A stretch of DNA of 24,105 bases, from positions 1 through 24,105 of the forward strand of contig DCJL01000022.1 in the NCBI GenBank assembly GCA_002320035.1. Reading direction: 5' to 3'. Position numbers and translations under genes: made by a program. The DNA is from Clostridiales bacterium UBA1701 (GTDB taxonomy: Bacteria; Bacillota; Clostridia; Oscillospirales; Oscillospiraceae). The notes beneath the pieces were generated by a model, which saw nothing but the letters and a program-made list of their open reading frames with translations, was not told where the DNA came from and ran no database searches. Of the stretch, positions 13,710-21,104 are shown piece after piece (the stretch's first letter is position 1; each line of letters opens with the position of its first letter).

Positions 13710-15611
13710 TTACTTGATGTTTTTAAGGGGCGTGACAGCCAGATAGTCCTCAAGGGTAGCGTCATTGAGGCAGAGTTCGATGATGTGGCGGCCGATGGGG
13801 TCAAGCTCCTCAGTCATAAACTCCTGGATCTGCTTCTTAAAGAAATCGGTCAGGATCTTCGAGCCCGCGTCGTAGCCCTCGAAGCCCAGCTTGGACTGCA
13901 GCTCCGGGCGGAGAAAGGTCTGGCGGACATACTGACCGTCGATCTTCATCTCATCCAGAGAATAGCCGAAGAGAGGGCAGCGCGAGGGCACAAGGTGCTT
14001 GAGTTTCACCGTGCCGCCCTTGCGGGCCAGGTACTCTCTGGTCAGCCACTCGCCCATGAAGCCCACATGATAGGCGCCGATGTATTGGTTAGGGATAAGA
14101 ATATTCAGCGTGTTGGGTGTGTCCAGCATCTGATGGAGCAGAAGATTGGCCTGCGTGACCTTTTTGCCCGTGGAAAAGGGCCAGTAGGAGCCAACGCCCT
14201 CGCTTTTAAGTCCACTGCCGGCGCTGGAGTCAGCAATGGAGGGATTCTTAAAGCCCCGGGGGGACACTAGCCGCCACAGCCACGCAATGGAAACCGGCAC
14301 AAACTGCACCATTCCCATTACGCCGTAGTTGGGGGCCATGACCGTGGAGGGAGGCATACGCACACCGAAAGAGCGGACGTTGACCTCCTGAGGCTGATCC
14401 CCGGGTATAATATTCTCTATCATGTCCCGGGGAATGATGACTCTGGGGTTGGAGCAGGGCTTGCCGTTGGATTCTATCACATGCTCCCAGATAAGGCAGG
14501 TGGCGCCGGGAGTACCGTCCATGTTGAAAAATTCCAGAGGCTCGGGCGGATGAATGCTTATGCGCTCATAGGTGGGGCTGTTGCCGTAGCAGATGTCCCC
14601 GTCCATACGCAGGAACCAGCCGTCCTCGGCGTCGGCTATGATAAGCCTGCCGCTGTCGTTCTGCATGTCCTTGTGGGCCAGAATCATATCATCGGCAATG
14701 GGATGGATCTTACAGGTTTCGCCAAAGCTGAGGTAATATTTCTCTCCGCTGACGGTGTGGGTGCCGAGAAGAATCTTGCCGTCCTCCTCCTTGTGCAGCT
14801 CCTCCAGCATCTCGCTCTTTCCGCCGCCGGAGGCACCCTCGTGCATGAAGACAACCTCGTTTTCATAGGGTGACTCCAGCATGGCCGCGGAGGCGTGGTT
14901 GGTTATCCAGCCCTCGCTCTCCCCAATGTCCAGCAAGATGGAAAACACACCCTTTTTGGCGGAAGGGCCGGGATAGAGGTTATAGGAGAACACCTCGTGA
15001 AGCGTCTCGCTGCGCTGGTGTACAACGACCTGCCGCCCAGCGAAATGGGTGTGCCGGAAGGGCGGCGCCACATAAATGATGGCCCTGGGGCTGTATTTCT
15101 CCTTGATATCGAAAATACTCACAAAGCCCTGCATATTGGCAAGGGATAGAGCAAAAAAGGCTGCGTTCATGGGGCAGACCATGAGGCTGTCATAGCCGTA
15201 GTACCTCCCGCCGGCCCGGAAAGGCAGCAGGATAAGCTTCTGGGAGGCCAGCCAGTCCATCGTTTCCCGGCGCAGGTCGGAAAATTCATAGCCGTAAACT
15301 TCTCTGAAGCGGGGCTTGTCGGTGGGCAGATCATCACCAATGCGCATACAGTCCGGGTCCCGGCGGCGCATATAGTCCTCCATAAAGTTCACAACGGGGC
15401 CGTTCTTGCAGCGGACAACCTCCGCCTCCTTGCAGATGCCCTTGCCGGGCAGAGAATAGCTCACATCATAGCGGGAGCTGTGGGTGGGGCCGAAGCACAT
15501 CTCCTCAAGCTGCGCCTTTGTCTCCGGGTAGCAGAGAACGCGGCTTTTTTTGAGCGCCTTGGTCAGGTCAGCCGGCAGAACGAACCTGTCAAAATACGAG
15601 TCTGTAAACAT
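13710..15611 (-). CDS. DUF4914 family protein, PEPCK-like P-loop fold
   Basis: This 633-residue protein belongs, by overall text, to DUF4914, a family related to phosphoenolpyruvate carboxykinase (ATP). The kinase-type P-loop HEGASGGGKSEM lies at about residues 253-264. A second nucleotide-site-like acidic segment is IIADAEDGWFLRMDGDICYG. Other notable stretches are FGPTHSSRYDVSYSLPGKG near residue 40, IIYVAPPFRHTHFAGRQVVVHQRSE and AGSGLKSEGVGSYWPFSTGKK. There is no signal peptide or membrane segment, so it should be cytoplasmic. AGAGGG precedes the ATG. The biochemical activity is unknown; a metal-dependent nucleotide-using kinase or carboxykinase-like reaction is inference. It forms its own transcription unit, ended by the hairpin at 13678-13702. 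Confidence 0.82.
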   Translation of the reverse strand: MFTDSYFDRFVLPADLTKALKKSRVLCYPETKAQLEEMCFGPTHSSRYDVSYSLPGKGICKEAEVVRCKNGPVVNFMEDYMRRRDPDCMRIGDDLPTDKPRFREVYGYEFSDLRRETMDWLASQKLILLPFRAGGRYYGYDSLMVCPMNAAFFALSLANMQGFVSIFDIKEKYSPRAIIYVAPPFRHTHFAGRQVVVHQRSETLHEVFSYNLYPGPSAKKGVFSILLDIGESEGWITNHASAAMLESPYENEVVFMHEGASGGGKSEMLEELHKEEDGKILLGTHTVSGEKYYLSFGETCKIHPIADDMILAHKDMQNDSGRLIIADAEDGWFLRMDGDICYGNSPTYERISIHPPEPLEFFNMDGTPGATCLIWEHVIESNGKPCSNPRVIIPRDMIENIIPGDQPQEVNVRSFGVRMPPSTVMAPNYGVMGMVQFVPVSIAWLWRLVSPRGFKNPSIADSSAGSGLKSEGVGSYWPFSTGKKVTQANLLLHQMLDTPNTLNILIPNQYIGAYHVGFMGEWLTREYLARKGGTVKLKHLVPSRCPLFGYSLDEMKIDGQYVRQTFLRPELQSKLGFEGYDAGSKILTDFFKKQIQEFMTEELDPIGRHIIELCLNDATLEDYLAVTPLKNIK

Positions 15612-15654
15612 ATGCTTAATCCCTCTCCCCTCATATCGTGAAAAAATAATTTTC

Positions 15655-15672
15655 TACATAAATTTTTATGTA
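15655..15672. repeat. 18-bp A+T-rich palindrome upstream of DUF4914 gene
   Basis: TACATAAA and TTTATGTA face each other across a TT spacer, about 45 bp before the DUF4914 start. It lies between a poor -35 (TTGTTT, 15679-15674) and -10 (TAGAAA, 15656-15651) on the minus strand. This would be a natural place for a repressor or activator operator. The flanking gap (15612-15806) holds no gene. Confidence 0.4.
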
Positions 15673-15806
15673 AAAACAATGTTAATTTTTTATTATTTTA
15701 CCACAAAGGCCCATTTTCTTCAACGAACAAAACTAACGGAAATCATCCCCGCGGGCCTGCTTATTATACCCGAATCTGTACATTTTTCACAAGCCCGTCC
15801 GGGCGC

Positions 15807-16001
15807 TTATTTTTCTGCCTTTGAAAGCAGCTCCACAATAACGCCTATGGCAAGAAAGCACATAAGCAGCATATAGATTTTTGAGCAGCCGCTGGTGAGA
15901 AAGGCCATGAGCGGATTGCGCCCGTCAAGGATCACAAGTACCACCAGCCCCATAAGCATTGCAATGGCCAGATGGGGTAGAAACGCCTTTAAAAACTTCA
16001 T
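15807..16001 (-). CDS. small two-helix membrane protein
   Basis: This 64-residue hydrophobic protein has two predicted membrane spans (about residues 8-26 and 40-58) joined by a short loop containing DGRNP and one cysteine. It ends with a charged KAEK tail. It starts within the stop of the upstream phosphodiester-glycosidase gene (ATGA, 4-bp overlap), so the two are translationally coupled and probably functionally linked. I do not recognise its family. It is probably real because of the coupling and the clean hydrophobic pattern. Confidence 0.7.
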   Translation of the reverse strand: MKFLKAFLPHLAIAMLMGLVVLVILDGRNPLMAFLTSGCSKIYMLLMCFLAIGVIVELLSKAEK

Positions 16002-16972
16002 TTTAGCGCCTCCAGCTCTTTTATGATCAGCATATCGCTCACATAACGGCCGCCGTTGCAGGGGGCGTTCACCGTCTCTCCACCCAGAACCATCACCGAG
16101 GAGGCTCCGCCGTCCAGATTATAGGCGCTGACACAGCCCAGCTTCGCAAAAAGCTCCGCAAAGGCAGCCATGTCAAGGCCGTCCGAATAACCGCCCTGCC
16201 GCCCGTCCACCACCACAAAGCAGTAGTGTCCTGGTTCAAAATAGCCGATTCCGCTGCGGGGATGGGCGTTTAAAAGCGCGGAACCGGTGTTGAACTCAGT
16301 CTTTGGGCTGCCGTCCTTCTCCAGAAGCGCCGGCCCGAATTTCCAGGTCTGATAGGGCTCCTTTTCCAGAATTTCCTCCGCTTTGTACTCTTCCGGCGAA
16401 TAGGTAGCCATGGTCCCGTCGCGATAGAGCACGCAGAGATCGCAGGAGGTCTGCTCGGTCATGTATACCAGCCCGTTGCGCACCAGGAGCCCGCTGCGCT
16501 GGTTCAGGCAATAGTCCCCGTTCATGGCCAGCACCGCAGCGTTTTCTTTCGCAATTTTTTCCGGCGCGGCGGCGCTGCCTTCAGAAAAGCAGGTCTGAAA
16601 ATTTTCCACCTGGGCCACATAGATATCGGCCACATAATAGGTCAGAGCCGGAGAGGCATCCGGAAAGCTGTGCTCTGTGACAGCAACGGAGATATCGGGG
16701 CTTTTATAGCCGTTTTCGGAGACGATTATTTCCTCCGAAAACTTCGCTGCAAAGCGTTCTCTTATGCTCCGGCTTTCCTCATTATATTCCTCATCCGCCT
16801 TCTGCGTCACAGCAGGGCTTGCAATCGGGGCGATCCCCCCCTGCGCCTTCAGCCTCATCTGAGGCAAAACATGGTGAAACAGGGCAAAGATGCAGAGAAG
16901 CAGCCCCGTCAGAAGCAGGTCCAATATGGCAAGCCCCCACCAGGGAAGCCTTTTTCTCTTTTTCTGCGGCAA
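15998..16972 (-). CDS. phosphodiester glycosidase family (NAGPA-domain) membrane-anchored protein
   Basis: The product (about 324 residues from the chosen start) has a basic N-terminus, one signal-anchor helix (about residues 10-32) and a large extracytoplasmic domain. Its C-terminal half matches the phosphodiester glycosidase/NAGPA domain: VLAMNGDYC, LLVRNGLVY, FVVVDGRQGGYSDGLDMAAFAELFAKLGC and YNLDGGASSVMVLGG. Such proteins are proposed to cleave sugar-phosphodiester bonds in envelope polymers. The start is set at TTG 16972 because it follows GAGGAG and because the promoter -10 and -35 boxes (17006-17034) overlap any further upstream start. It forms an operon with the small membrane protein. 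Confidence 0.82.
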   Translation of the reverse strand: MPQKKRKRLPWWGLAILDLLLTGLLLCIFALFHHVLPQMRLKAQGGIAPIASPAVTQKADEEYNEESRSIRERFAAKFSEEIIVSENGYKSPDISVAVTEHSFPDASPALTYYVADIYVAQVENFQTCFSEGSAAAPEKIAKENAAVLAMNGDYCLNQRSGLLVRNGLVYMTEQTSCDLCVLYRDGTMATYSPEEYKAEEILEKEPYQTWKFGPALLEKDGSPKTEFNTGSALLNAHPRSGIGYFEPGHYCFVVVDGRQGGYSDGLDMAAFAELFAKLGCVSAYNLDGGASSVMVLGGETVNAPCNGGRYVSDMLIIKELEALK

Positions 16973-17005
16973 AGTCTTATTTCTCCTCAACTGAAATATT
17001 TTTTG

Positions 17006-17034
17006 ATTATAAGCCCAGTTTTCTCTGCTGTCAA
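17006..17034 (-). promoter_or_regulatory. consensus sigma-A promoter of the glycosidase-family operon
   Basis: On the minus strand TTGACA (17034-17029) and TATAAT (17011-17006) have a 17-bp spacer and match consensus perfectly. The predicted leader is about 27 nt to the TTG at 16972. Confidence 0.8.
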
Positions 17035-17040
17035 TCAAAC

Positions 17041-17069
17041 TTGAAAAATAAGAAAAAACAGGCTAAAAT
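17041..17069 (+). promoter_or_regulatory. sigma-A promoter of truA
   Basis: TTGAAA (17041-17046) and TAAAAT (17064-17069) have a 17-bp spacer and predict a start near 17076. This lies downstream of the ATG at 17072 and therefore supports translation from the ATG at 17090. The promoter is back-to-back with the one at 17006-17034. Confidence 0.65.
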
Positions 17070-17089
17070 CCATGTCAGGGGTGAAAAAA

Positions 17090-17824
17090 ATGCAAAATTA
17101 CAAACTGACGCTCTGCTATGACGGTACAAAATATCGCGGCTGGCAGAGACAGGGCAACACGCCGAACACCATACAGGAAAAAATGGAATATCTTTTGAGC
17201 CGGGTTCTGGGCCGGGAGACGGAGATTGCCGCCAGCGGCAGGACCGATGCGGGAGTCCACGCCCGCCGTCAGGTTTGCTCCTTCCGGGCGGAGATGGATG
17301 CGGAGCCGGAGGAGCTGCTGCGGAAACTCCGGGAGGTCCTGCCGGAGGATATCGGCGCCGTGTCCCTGGAGAGGGCGGAGCCCCGCTTTCACGCAAGGCT
17401 TAGCTGCCGGGAAAAGACCTATGTTTACCGCCTCTGGACAAGCACGGAGCCAAATGTTTTTCTGCGCCGCTATACCCTCTCCTGCCCCGCCCCGCTGGAT
17501 GAAGCAGCCATGAAGGCCGCGGCGGAGGCCCTCGTGGGGCGGCATGACTTTTCCGCCTTCTGCGCCCGGTCAATGAAGAAGTCCGCGGTACGCAGCATAA
17601 GGAGCATTGAATTCCAGAAAGAGGGCGGCGAGTTGCGCCTTGTTTTCACCGGAGACGGCTTTCTTTACAACATGGTGCGCATTCTGGCCGGGACCCTGTT
17701 GGAAGTCGGAGCGGGCCGTCTCTCCCCCGGCGAAATGCCAGGGATTCTGGCGTCAAAGGACCGCGCCGCGGCAGGCCCCTGCGCGCCGGCAAAAGGGCTC
17801 TTTCTATGGGAAGTGAGCTACTGA
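17090..17824 (+). CDS. truA: tRNA pseudouridine(38-40) synthase TruA
   Basis: TruA converts uridines at positions 38-40 of the tRNA anticodon arm to pseudouridine. The 244-residue product has the catalytic motif SGRTDAGVHA with Asp53. It begins YKLTLCYDGTKYRGWQRQ, a standard TruA start, and has FHARLSCREKTYVYRL and FLYNMVRILAGTLLEVGAG later on. The length is normal. ATG 17090 is chosen over 17072 because AGGGGTG lies at the right distance and because the promoter would start transcription after 17072. Its end lies 18 bp before the promoter of the next transcription unit. It appears monocistronic. Confidence 0.93.
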   Translation: MQNYKLTLCYDGTKYRGWQRQGNTPNTIQEKMEYLLSRVLGRETEIAASGRTDAGVHARRQVCSFRAEMDAEPEELLRKLREVLPEDIGAVSLERAEPRFHARLSCREKTYVYRLWTSTEPNVFLRRYTLSCPAPLDEAAMKAAAEALVGRHDFSAFCARSMKKSAVRSIRSIEFQKEGGELRLVFTGDGFLYNMVRILAGTLLEVGAGRLSPGEMPGILASKDRAAAGPCAPAKGLFLWEVSY

Positions 17825-17842
17825 AAAAATAATTTTTTGGTA

Positions 17843-17871
17843 TTGACAGGGCAGTTGAATATTGTTAGAAT
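17843..17871 (+). promoter_or_regulatory. sigma-A promoter of the pot leader RNA/operon
   Basis: A perfect -35 TTGACA (17843-17848) and a -10 TAGAAT (17866-17871) with a 17-bp spacer predict a start near 17877-17879. That is some 370 nt before potA. Confidence 0.82.
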
Positions 17872-17876
17872 GAGTC

Positions 17877-18215
17877 GTCTCAATTGGATAGGAGTTTATC
17901 CGAAGCAAGATAGCGACCGCTGCTTTTACCGCAGCCGAGGCCACACGGACAGCCGGGTCGAATGCCGATAAACCGCGGGTGCGGTGGCAACTTCTGTTGC
18001 CTTATTGATTGAGTTAGAAGCTCAAGTTTTATAAGTTGGTAACTATAAACCAGTGCTTGCAAAGCATACAAACTTGTGAAATGGTCAATAAGAGTAGTAA
18101 GAGTAATCTTTGCTATATAGACTCTAAACCCATTGGGATCGACGCGCCCGCTCTGCGGGTCTGCCGCTTGATTTCTCAAGATGACGTATGCCGCCGGCAT
18201 ATGTCGTCTTTTTTT
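17877..18215 (+). ncRNA. structured non-coding leader or independent RNA upstream of potABCD
   Basis: About 340 nt lie between a strong promoter and an intrinsic terminator, with no convincing coding frame. Many complementary segments are visible. GTTTATC 17894-17900 pairs with GATAAAC 17967-17973, enclosing hairpin GCTGC/GCAGC (17919-17935). CCGC/GCGG sits at 17973-17984. GGCAAC/GTTGCC has a TTCT loop at 17986-18001. CTTATTGA 18001-18008 pairs with TCAATAAG 18085-18092, closing a domain with TTGAG/CTCAA (18009-18025) or CAAGTTT/AAACTTG (18023-18076), TGGT/ACCA (18037-18052) and TGCTT/AAGCA (18054-18066). Further hairpins are AGAGT/ACTCT (18100-18125), CCCGC/GCGGG (18147-18159) and CTTGA/TCAAG (18167-18180). 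I do not recognise the class. It lacks the hallmarks of RNase P RNA, tmRNA, SRP RNA and T-box leaders. It could be a riboswitch-like leader of the polyamine transporter operon or a free-standing ncRNA such as a raiA-like RNA; neither is shown. Confidence 0.65.
18179..18215 (+). terminator. strong intrinsic terminator between leader RNA and potA
   Basis: A 13-bp stem (18179-18191 with 18197-18209, two G-T pairs) has loop CGCCG and is followed by a run of seven T (18209-18215). A second small stem, TGCTT/AAGCA (18215-18228), followed by TTTTTATTT, comes directly after. Transcripts from 17843-17871 must read through both to reach potA unless potA has another promoter. Confidence 0.88.
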
Positions 18216-18249
18216 GCTTTTTGAAGCATTTTTATTTGGGGGTATGGGC

Positions 18250-19368
18250 ATGAAGAAGATAATTGAGCTTAAAAACATAAGCAAGTCCTTTGATGGAGAA
18301 CTGGTGCTGGACAAAATCAATCTGGATATTTATGACAATGAGTTTCTCACCCTGCTGGGCCCTTCCGGCTGCGGCAAAACGACCACGCTGCGGCTCATCG
18401 GCGGCTTTGAAAGCGCCGATGAGGGAGACATCATTTTTATGGGCGAGAATATAAACGACCTGCCCCCCTATAAGAGAAACGTCAACACCGTCTTTCAGCG
18501 TTACGCCCTTTTCCCCCATCTGAATGTCTATGAAAACGTGGCTTTCCCCCTGCGGGAAAAGCGGGTCGGCAAAAGCGAAATTGACAGCCGGGTCCGGGAG
18601 ATGCTCTCCCTGGTCGCTCTGACGGGTTTTGAGCAGCGCAGTGTCACCAGCCTCTCCGGCGGCCAGCAGCAGCGGGTCGCCATCGCCCGGGCGCTGGTCA
18701 GCAGCCCCAAGGTTCTTCTTCTGGACGAGCCTCTGGCCGCCCTTGACCTTAAGCTGCGCAAGGACATGCAGCAGGAACTCAAGAAGATTCAAAAAGCCAC
18801 GGGGATCACCTTTGTTTTTGTTACCCATGACCAGGAGGAAGCCCTCTCCATGTCGGATACGGTGGTGGTCATGTCCGAGGGCCGCATTCAGCAGATCGGC
18901 ACGCCCATCGACATTTACAACGAGCCGGAAAATGCCTTTGTGGCGGACTTCATCGGGGAGAGCAACATTGTGGACGGCATCATGCTGGAGGACCGCCGGG
19001 TGGCTTTTTCCGGCCATGTGTTTGACTGCGTGGACGCCGGATTTAAGAAAAAGGAGCCGGTGGATGTGGTGGTGCGTCCGGAGGATGTGGACATTGTCAG
19101 TGAAGAAAAGGGAATGCTTAAGGGCGTTGTCACTTCGGTCACTTTCCTTGGCGTGCACTATGAGATCATCGTTGACATCAACGGCTTCAAGTGGATGATC
19201 CAGACCACGGATTTTGTGGACGTGGATGAGCATATCGGCCTCTACATTGAGCCGGACGCCATTCATATCATGAAAAAGTCCCAGTACTCCGGCATGTTCG
19301 GGGACTACTCCTCCTTTTCCAACGAACTGGATGAGCTGTCTGACGCGGAAAGCGAGAGCGACGAATGA
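18250..19368 (+). CDS. potA: spermidine/putrescine ABC transporter ATP-binding protein PotA
   Basis: PotA is the cytoplasmic ATPase of the PotABCD polyamine importer. The 372-residue protein has Walker A GPSGCGKT (37-44), the Q-loop region NTVFQRYALFPHLNVYEN, signature LSGGQQQRVAIARAL, Walker B VLLLDEPLAALD and the switch VFVTHDQEEALSMSD. The C-terminal about 130 residues are the TOBE-type regulatory domain (VVVRPEDVDIVSEEKG). The ATG at 18250 is chosen over 18244 because GGGGG at 18238-18242 is correctly spaced only for the former. It overlaps potB by 4 bp (ATGA). No potR-type regulator gene precedes it; the position is taken by the leader RNA. Confidence 0.96.
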   Translation: MKKIIELKNISKSFDGELVLDKINLDIYDNEFLTLLGPSGCGKTTTLRLIGGFESADEGDIIFMGENINDLPPYKRNVNTVFQRYALFPHLNVYENVAFPLREKRVGKSEIDSRVREMLSLVALTGFEQRSVTSLSGGQQQRVAIARALVSSPKVLLLDEPLAALDLKLRKDMQQELKKIQKATGITFVFVTHDQEEALSMSDTVVVMSEGRIQQIGTPIDIYNEPENAFVADFIGESNIVDGIMLEDRRVAFSGHVFDCVDAGFKKKEPVDVVVRPEDVDIVSEEKGMLKGVVTSVTFLGVHYEIIVDINGFKWMIQTTDFVDVDEHIGLYIEPDAIHIMKKSQYSGMFGDYSSFSNELDELSDAESESDE

Positions 19369-20243
19369 AAAATGCCTCCAAAGCCCGGGGCAGCCTTGTG
19401 CAGAGGCTGACTTTGGCGCCCTACTCCCTGTGGGCGCTGCTGTTTATTCTGGTCCCCCTCATCTTCGTGGCCTACTACGCCTTTACGGATTCCGATTTCA
19501 ACTTCACCTTTGATAATATCAGCCGCTTTTTCACCGCCACCTCAAGCATAAATGACGGCGGCATGGAAAAAGAGGTGCACACCTACCTGCTCATCTTCGC
19601 GCGCTCCCTGAAGCTGGCGGTGATTTCCACCTTTATCTGCCTGCTCATGGGCTATCCTGCGGCATACATTATCTCCCGTGCCTCCCCCAGGACCCAGAAA
19701 ATCATGATCACCCTCATTATGATCCCCATGTGGATGAACTTCCTCATCCGCACCTATGCCTGGATGACCATTCTGCAGGACACCGGCATTCTCAACAGCC
19801 TCCTCGGTCTCATCGGCCTTGGGCCGGTGCACATTATCGGCACGGAGGCAGCGGTCGTTATCGGCATGGTGTACGATTACTTTCCCTATATGATCCTGCC
19901 GATCTACTCCGTCATGGCAAAGATGGACGCAAAGCTTATCGAGGCGGCCCGGGACCTGGGCTGCAACAGTGCCGGGGTCCTGCGCCGGGTCGTCTGGCCG
20001 CTGAGCCTTCCGGGAGTCATCTCCGGCATAACCATGGTTCTCATCCCCTCCATCAGCACTTTTTACATCTCCCAGAAGCTGGGCAACGGCAAATTCTATC
20101 TCATTGGCGACGCCATTGAGGGCCAGTATGTGGCCAACAATCTGCACTTCGCGGCGGCGATCGCTTTTATTCTGATGGTCATCCTGCTCTTTGGCATGGC
20201 GCTCATGCAGCGCTATGCGGGCAAAAAGGCCGTCGCAGCATAA
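19365..20243 (+). CDS. potB: spermidine/putrescine ABC transporter permease PotB
   Basis: This 292-residue inner-membrane permease has about six hydrophobic segments, starting with LTLAPYSLWALLFILVPLIFVAYYAFTDSDF. The cytoplasmic coupling loop IEAARDLGCNSAGVLRRVVWPLSLPGV is the EAA motif that contacts PotA. The pattern MNFLIRTYAWMTILQDTGILN is characteristic of PotB. The start overlaps the potA stop (ATGA), so translation is coupled. It pairs with PotC to form the channel. Confidence 0.95.
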   Translation: MKNASKARGSLVQRLTLAPYSLWALLFILVPLIFVAYYAFTDSDFNFTFDNISRFFTATSSINDGGMEKEVHTYLLIFARSLKLAVISTFICLLMGYPAAYIISRASPRTQKIMITLIMIPMWMNFLIRTYAWMTILQDTGILNSLLGLIGLGPVHIIGTEAAVVIGMVYDYFPYMILPIYSVMAKMDAKLIEAARDLGCNSAGVLRRVVWPLSLPGVISGITMVLIPSISTFYISQKLGNGKFYLIGDAIEGQYVANNLHFAAAIAFILMVILLFGMALMQRYAGKKAVAA

Positions 20244-20257
20244 GGAGGGACGAGAAA

Positions 20258-21085
20258 ATGAAGCCTGCCGCCAAGGCCTATACGGCCTTAATCATGCTAT
20301 TTCTCTTTGCCCCCATCGCCATCCTGCTGGTCTTTTCTTTCAACGAGGCAAAGAGCCTTTCCGTGTTTTCGAATTTTTCTCTGTATTGGTACAGGGAGCT
20401 CTTCCGGGACGCGGAGACGCTGAATGCGGTGAAAAACACCGTGCTCCTGGCCTTCTCTGCCGCGGCCGTCTCCACCGTCATGGGCACTGCCGCGGCCGTG
20501 GGCATCAATAAGCTCCGGAATAAATACCTGCGCTATGCCATGGATACCGTCACCAATATCCCCATGATTAACCCGGATATCATCACGGGTATCTCTCTTA
20601 TGCTGATGTTTGTCTTTGTGGGCCGTCTTTTCGGCGCGGCCACCAGCCTCAGCTTTTGGACCATGCTCATCTCTCATGTGACTTTCTGCCTTCCCTATGT
20701 GATCCTGCAGGTGCTGCCCAAGCTCCAGCAGATGGATCGAGCCCTTCCGGAAGCCGCCATGGACCTGGGCTGCACCCCTCTGCGGGCCTTTTTCAAGGTA
20801 GAGCTGCCGGAGATCCTTCCCGGCCTTGTTACCGGGCTTATCATGGCCTTCACCCTGTCGCTGGACGATTTTGTCATCAGCTATTTTACTGCGGGCAACG
20901 GTTTTCAGACCCTGCCCATCCGCATATACAATATGACCAAGAAAACCGTCACCCCAAAGATGTACGCCCTGGCGACGATCATTTTCTTTGTTATACTGGC
21001 CCTGCTGCTTATTTCCAACCTGGCCGACAGTGAGAGCAGCCGGAGCCTCAAGGCCGCAAGGCAGAAGAAAAAAGCAAATATCTGA
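20258..21085 (+). CDS. potC: spermidine/putrescine ABC transporter permease PotC
   Basis: This 275-residue permease is the partner of PotB. It begins with a membrane span (AYTALIMLFLFAPIAILLVFSFN) followed by the typical periplasmic WYRELF segment. Later it has IPMINPDIITGISLMLMF and the EAA coupling loop PEAAMDLGCTPLRAFFKVELPEILPGL, then LDDFVISYFTAG. AAGGAGGG lies upstream of ATG 20258, 14 bp after potB ends. potD follows after 19 bp. Confidence 0.95.
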   Translation: MKPAAKAYTALIMLFLFAPIAILLVFSFNEAKSLSVFSNFSLYWYRELFRDAETLNAVKNTVLLAFSAAAVSTVMGTAAAVGINKLRNKYLRYAMDTVTNIPMINPDIITGISLMLMFVFVGRLFGAATSLSFWTMLISHVTFCLPYVILQVLPKLQQMDRALPEAAMDLGCTPLRAFFKVELPEILPGLVTGLIMAFTLSLDDFVISYFTAGNGFQTLPIRIYNMTKKTVTPKMYALATIIFFVILALLLISNLADSESSRSLKAARQKKKANI

Positions 21086-21104
21086 CCTATCAGGAGGAAC
21101 AAAA

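Noticed and set aside
12399..14270. Long plus-strand open frame across ddl and the DUF4914 3' end
   Set aside because: It is antisense to two clear genes, spans a terminator and has no ribosome binding site or family features.
17874..17880. GTCGTCT repeated in the terminator 3' arm (18203-18209), which could form an anti-terminator with 18179-18185
   Set aside because: The expected transcription start (about 17877-17879) would leave most of the first copy untranscribed, so the pairing is not safely available. Worth revisiting only if the start maps upstream of 17874.
17877..18215. RNase P RNA, tmRNA, SRP RNA or T-box leader for the pot leader RNA
   Set aside because: The diagnostic conserved stretches of each (for example GAGGAAAGTCC, a TTCGA-CCA tRNA-like end, GGAAGCAGCC, or GGGTGGxACCGCG) are not present; CCGCGGGTGCGGTGG only superficially resembles a T-box.
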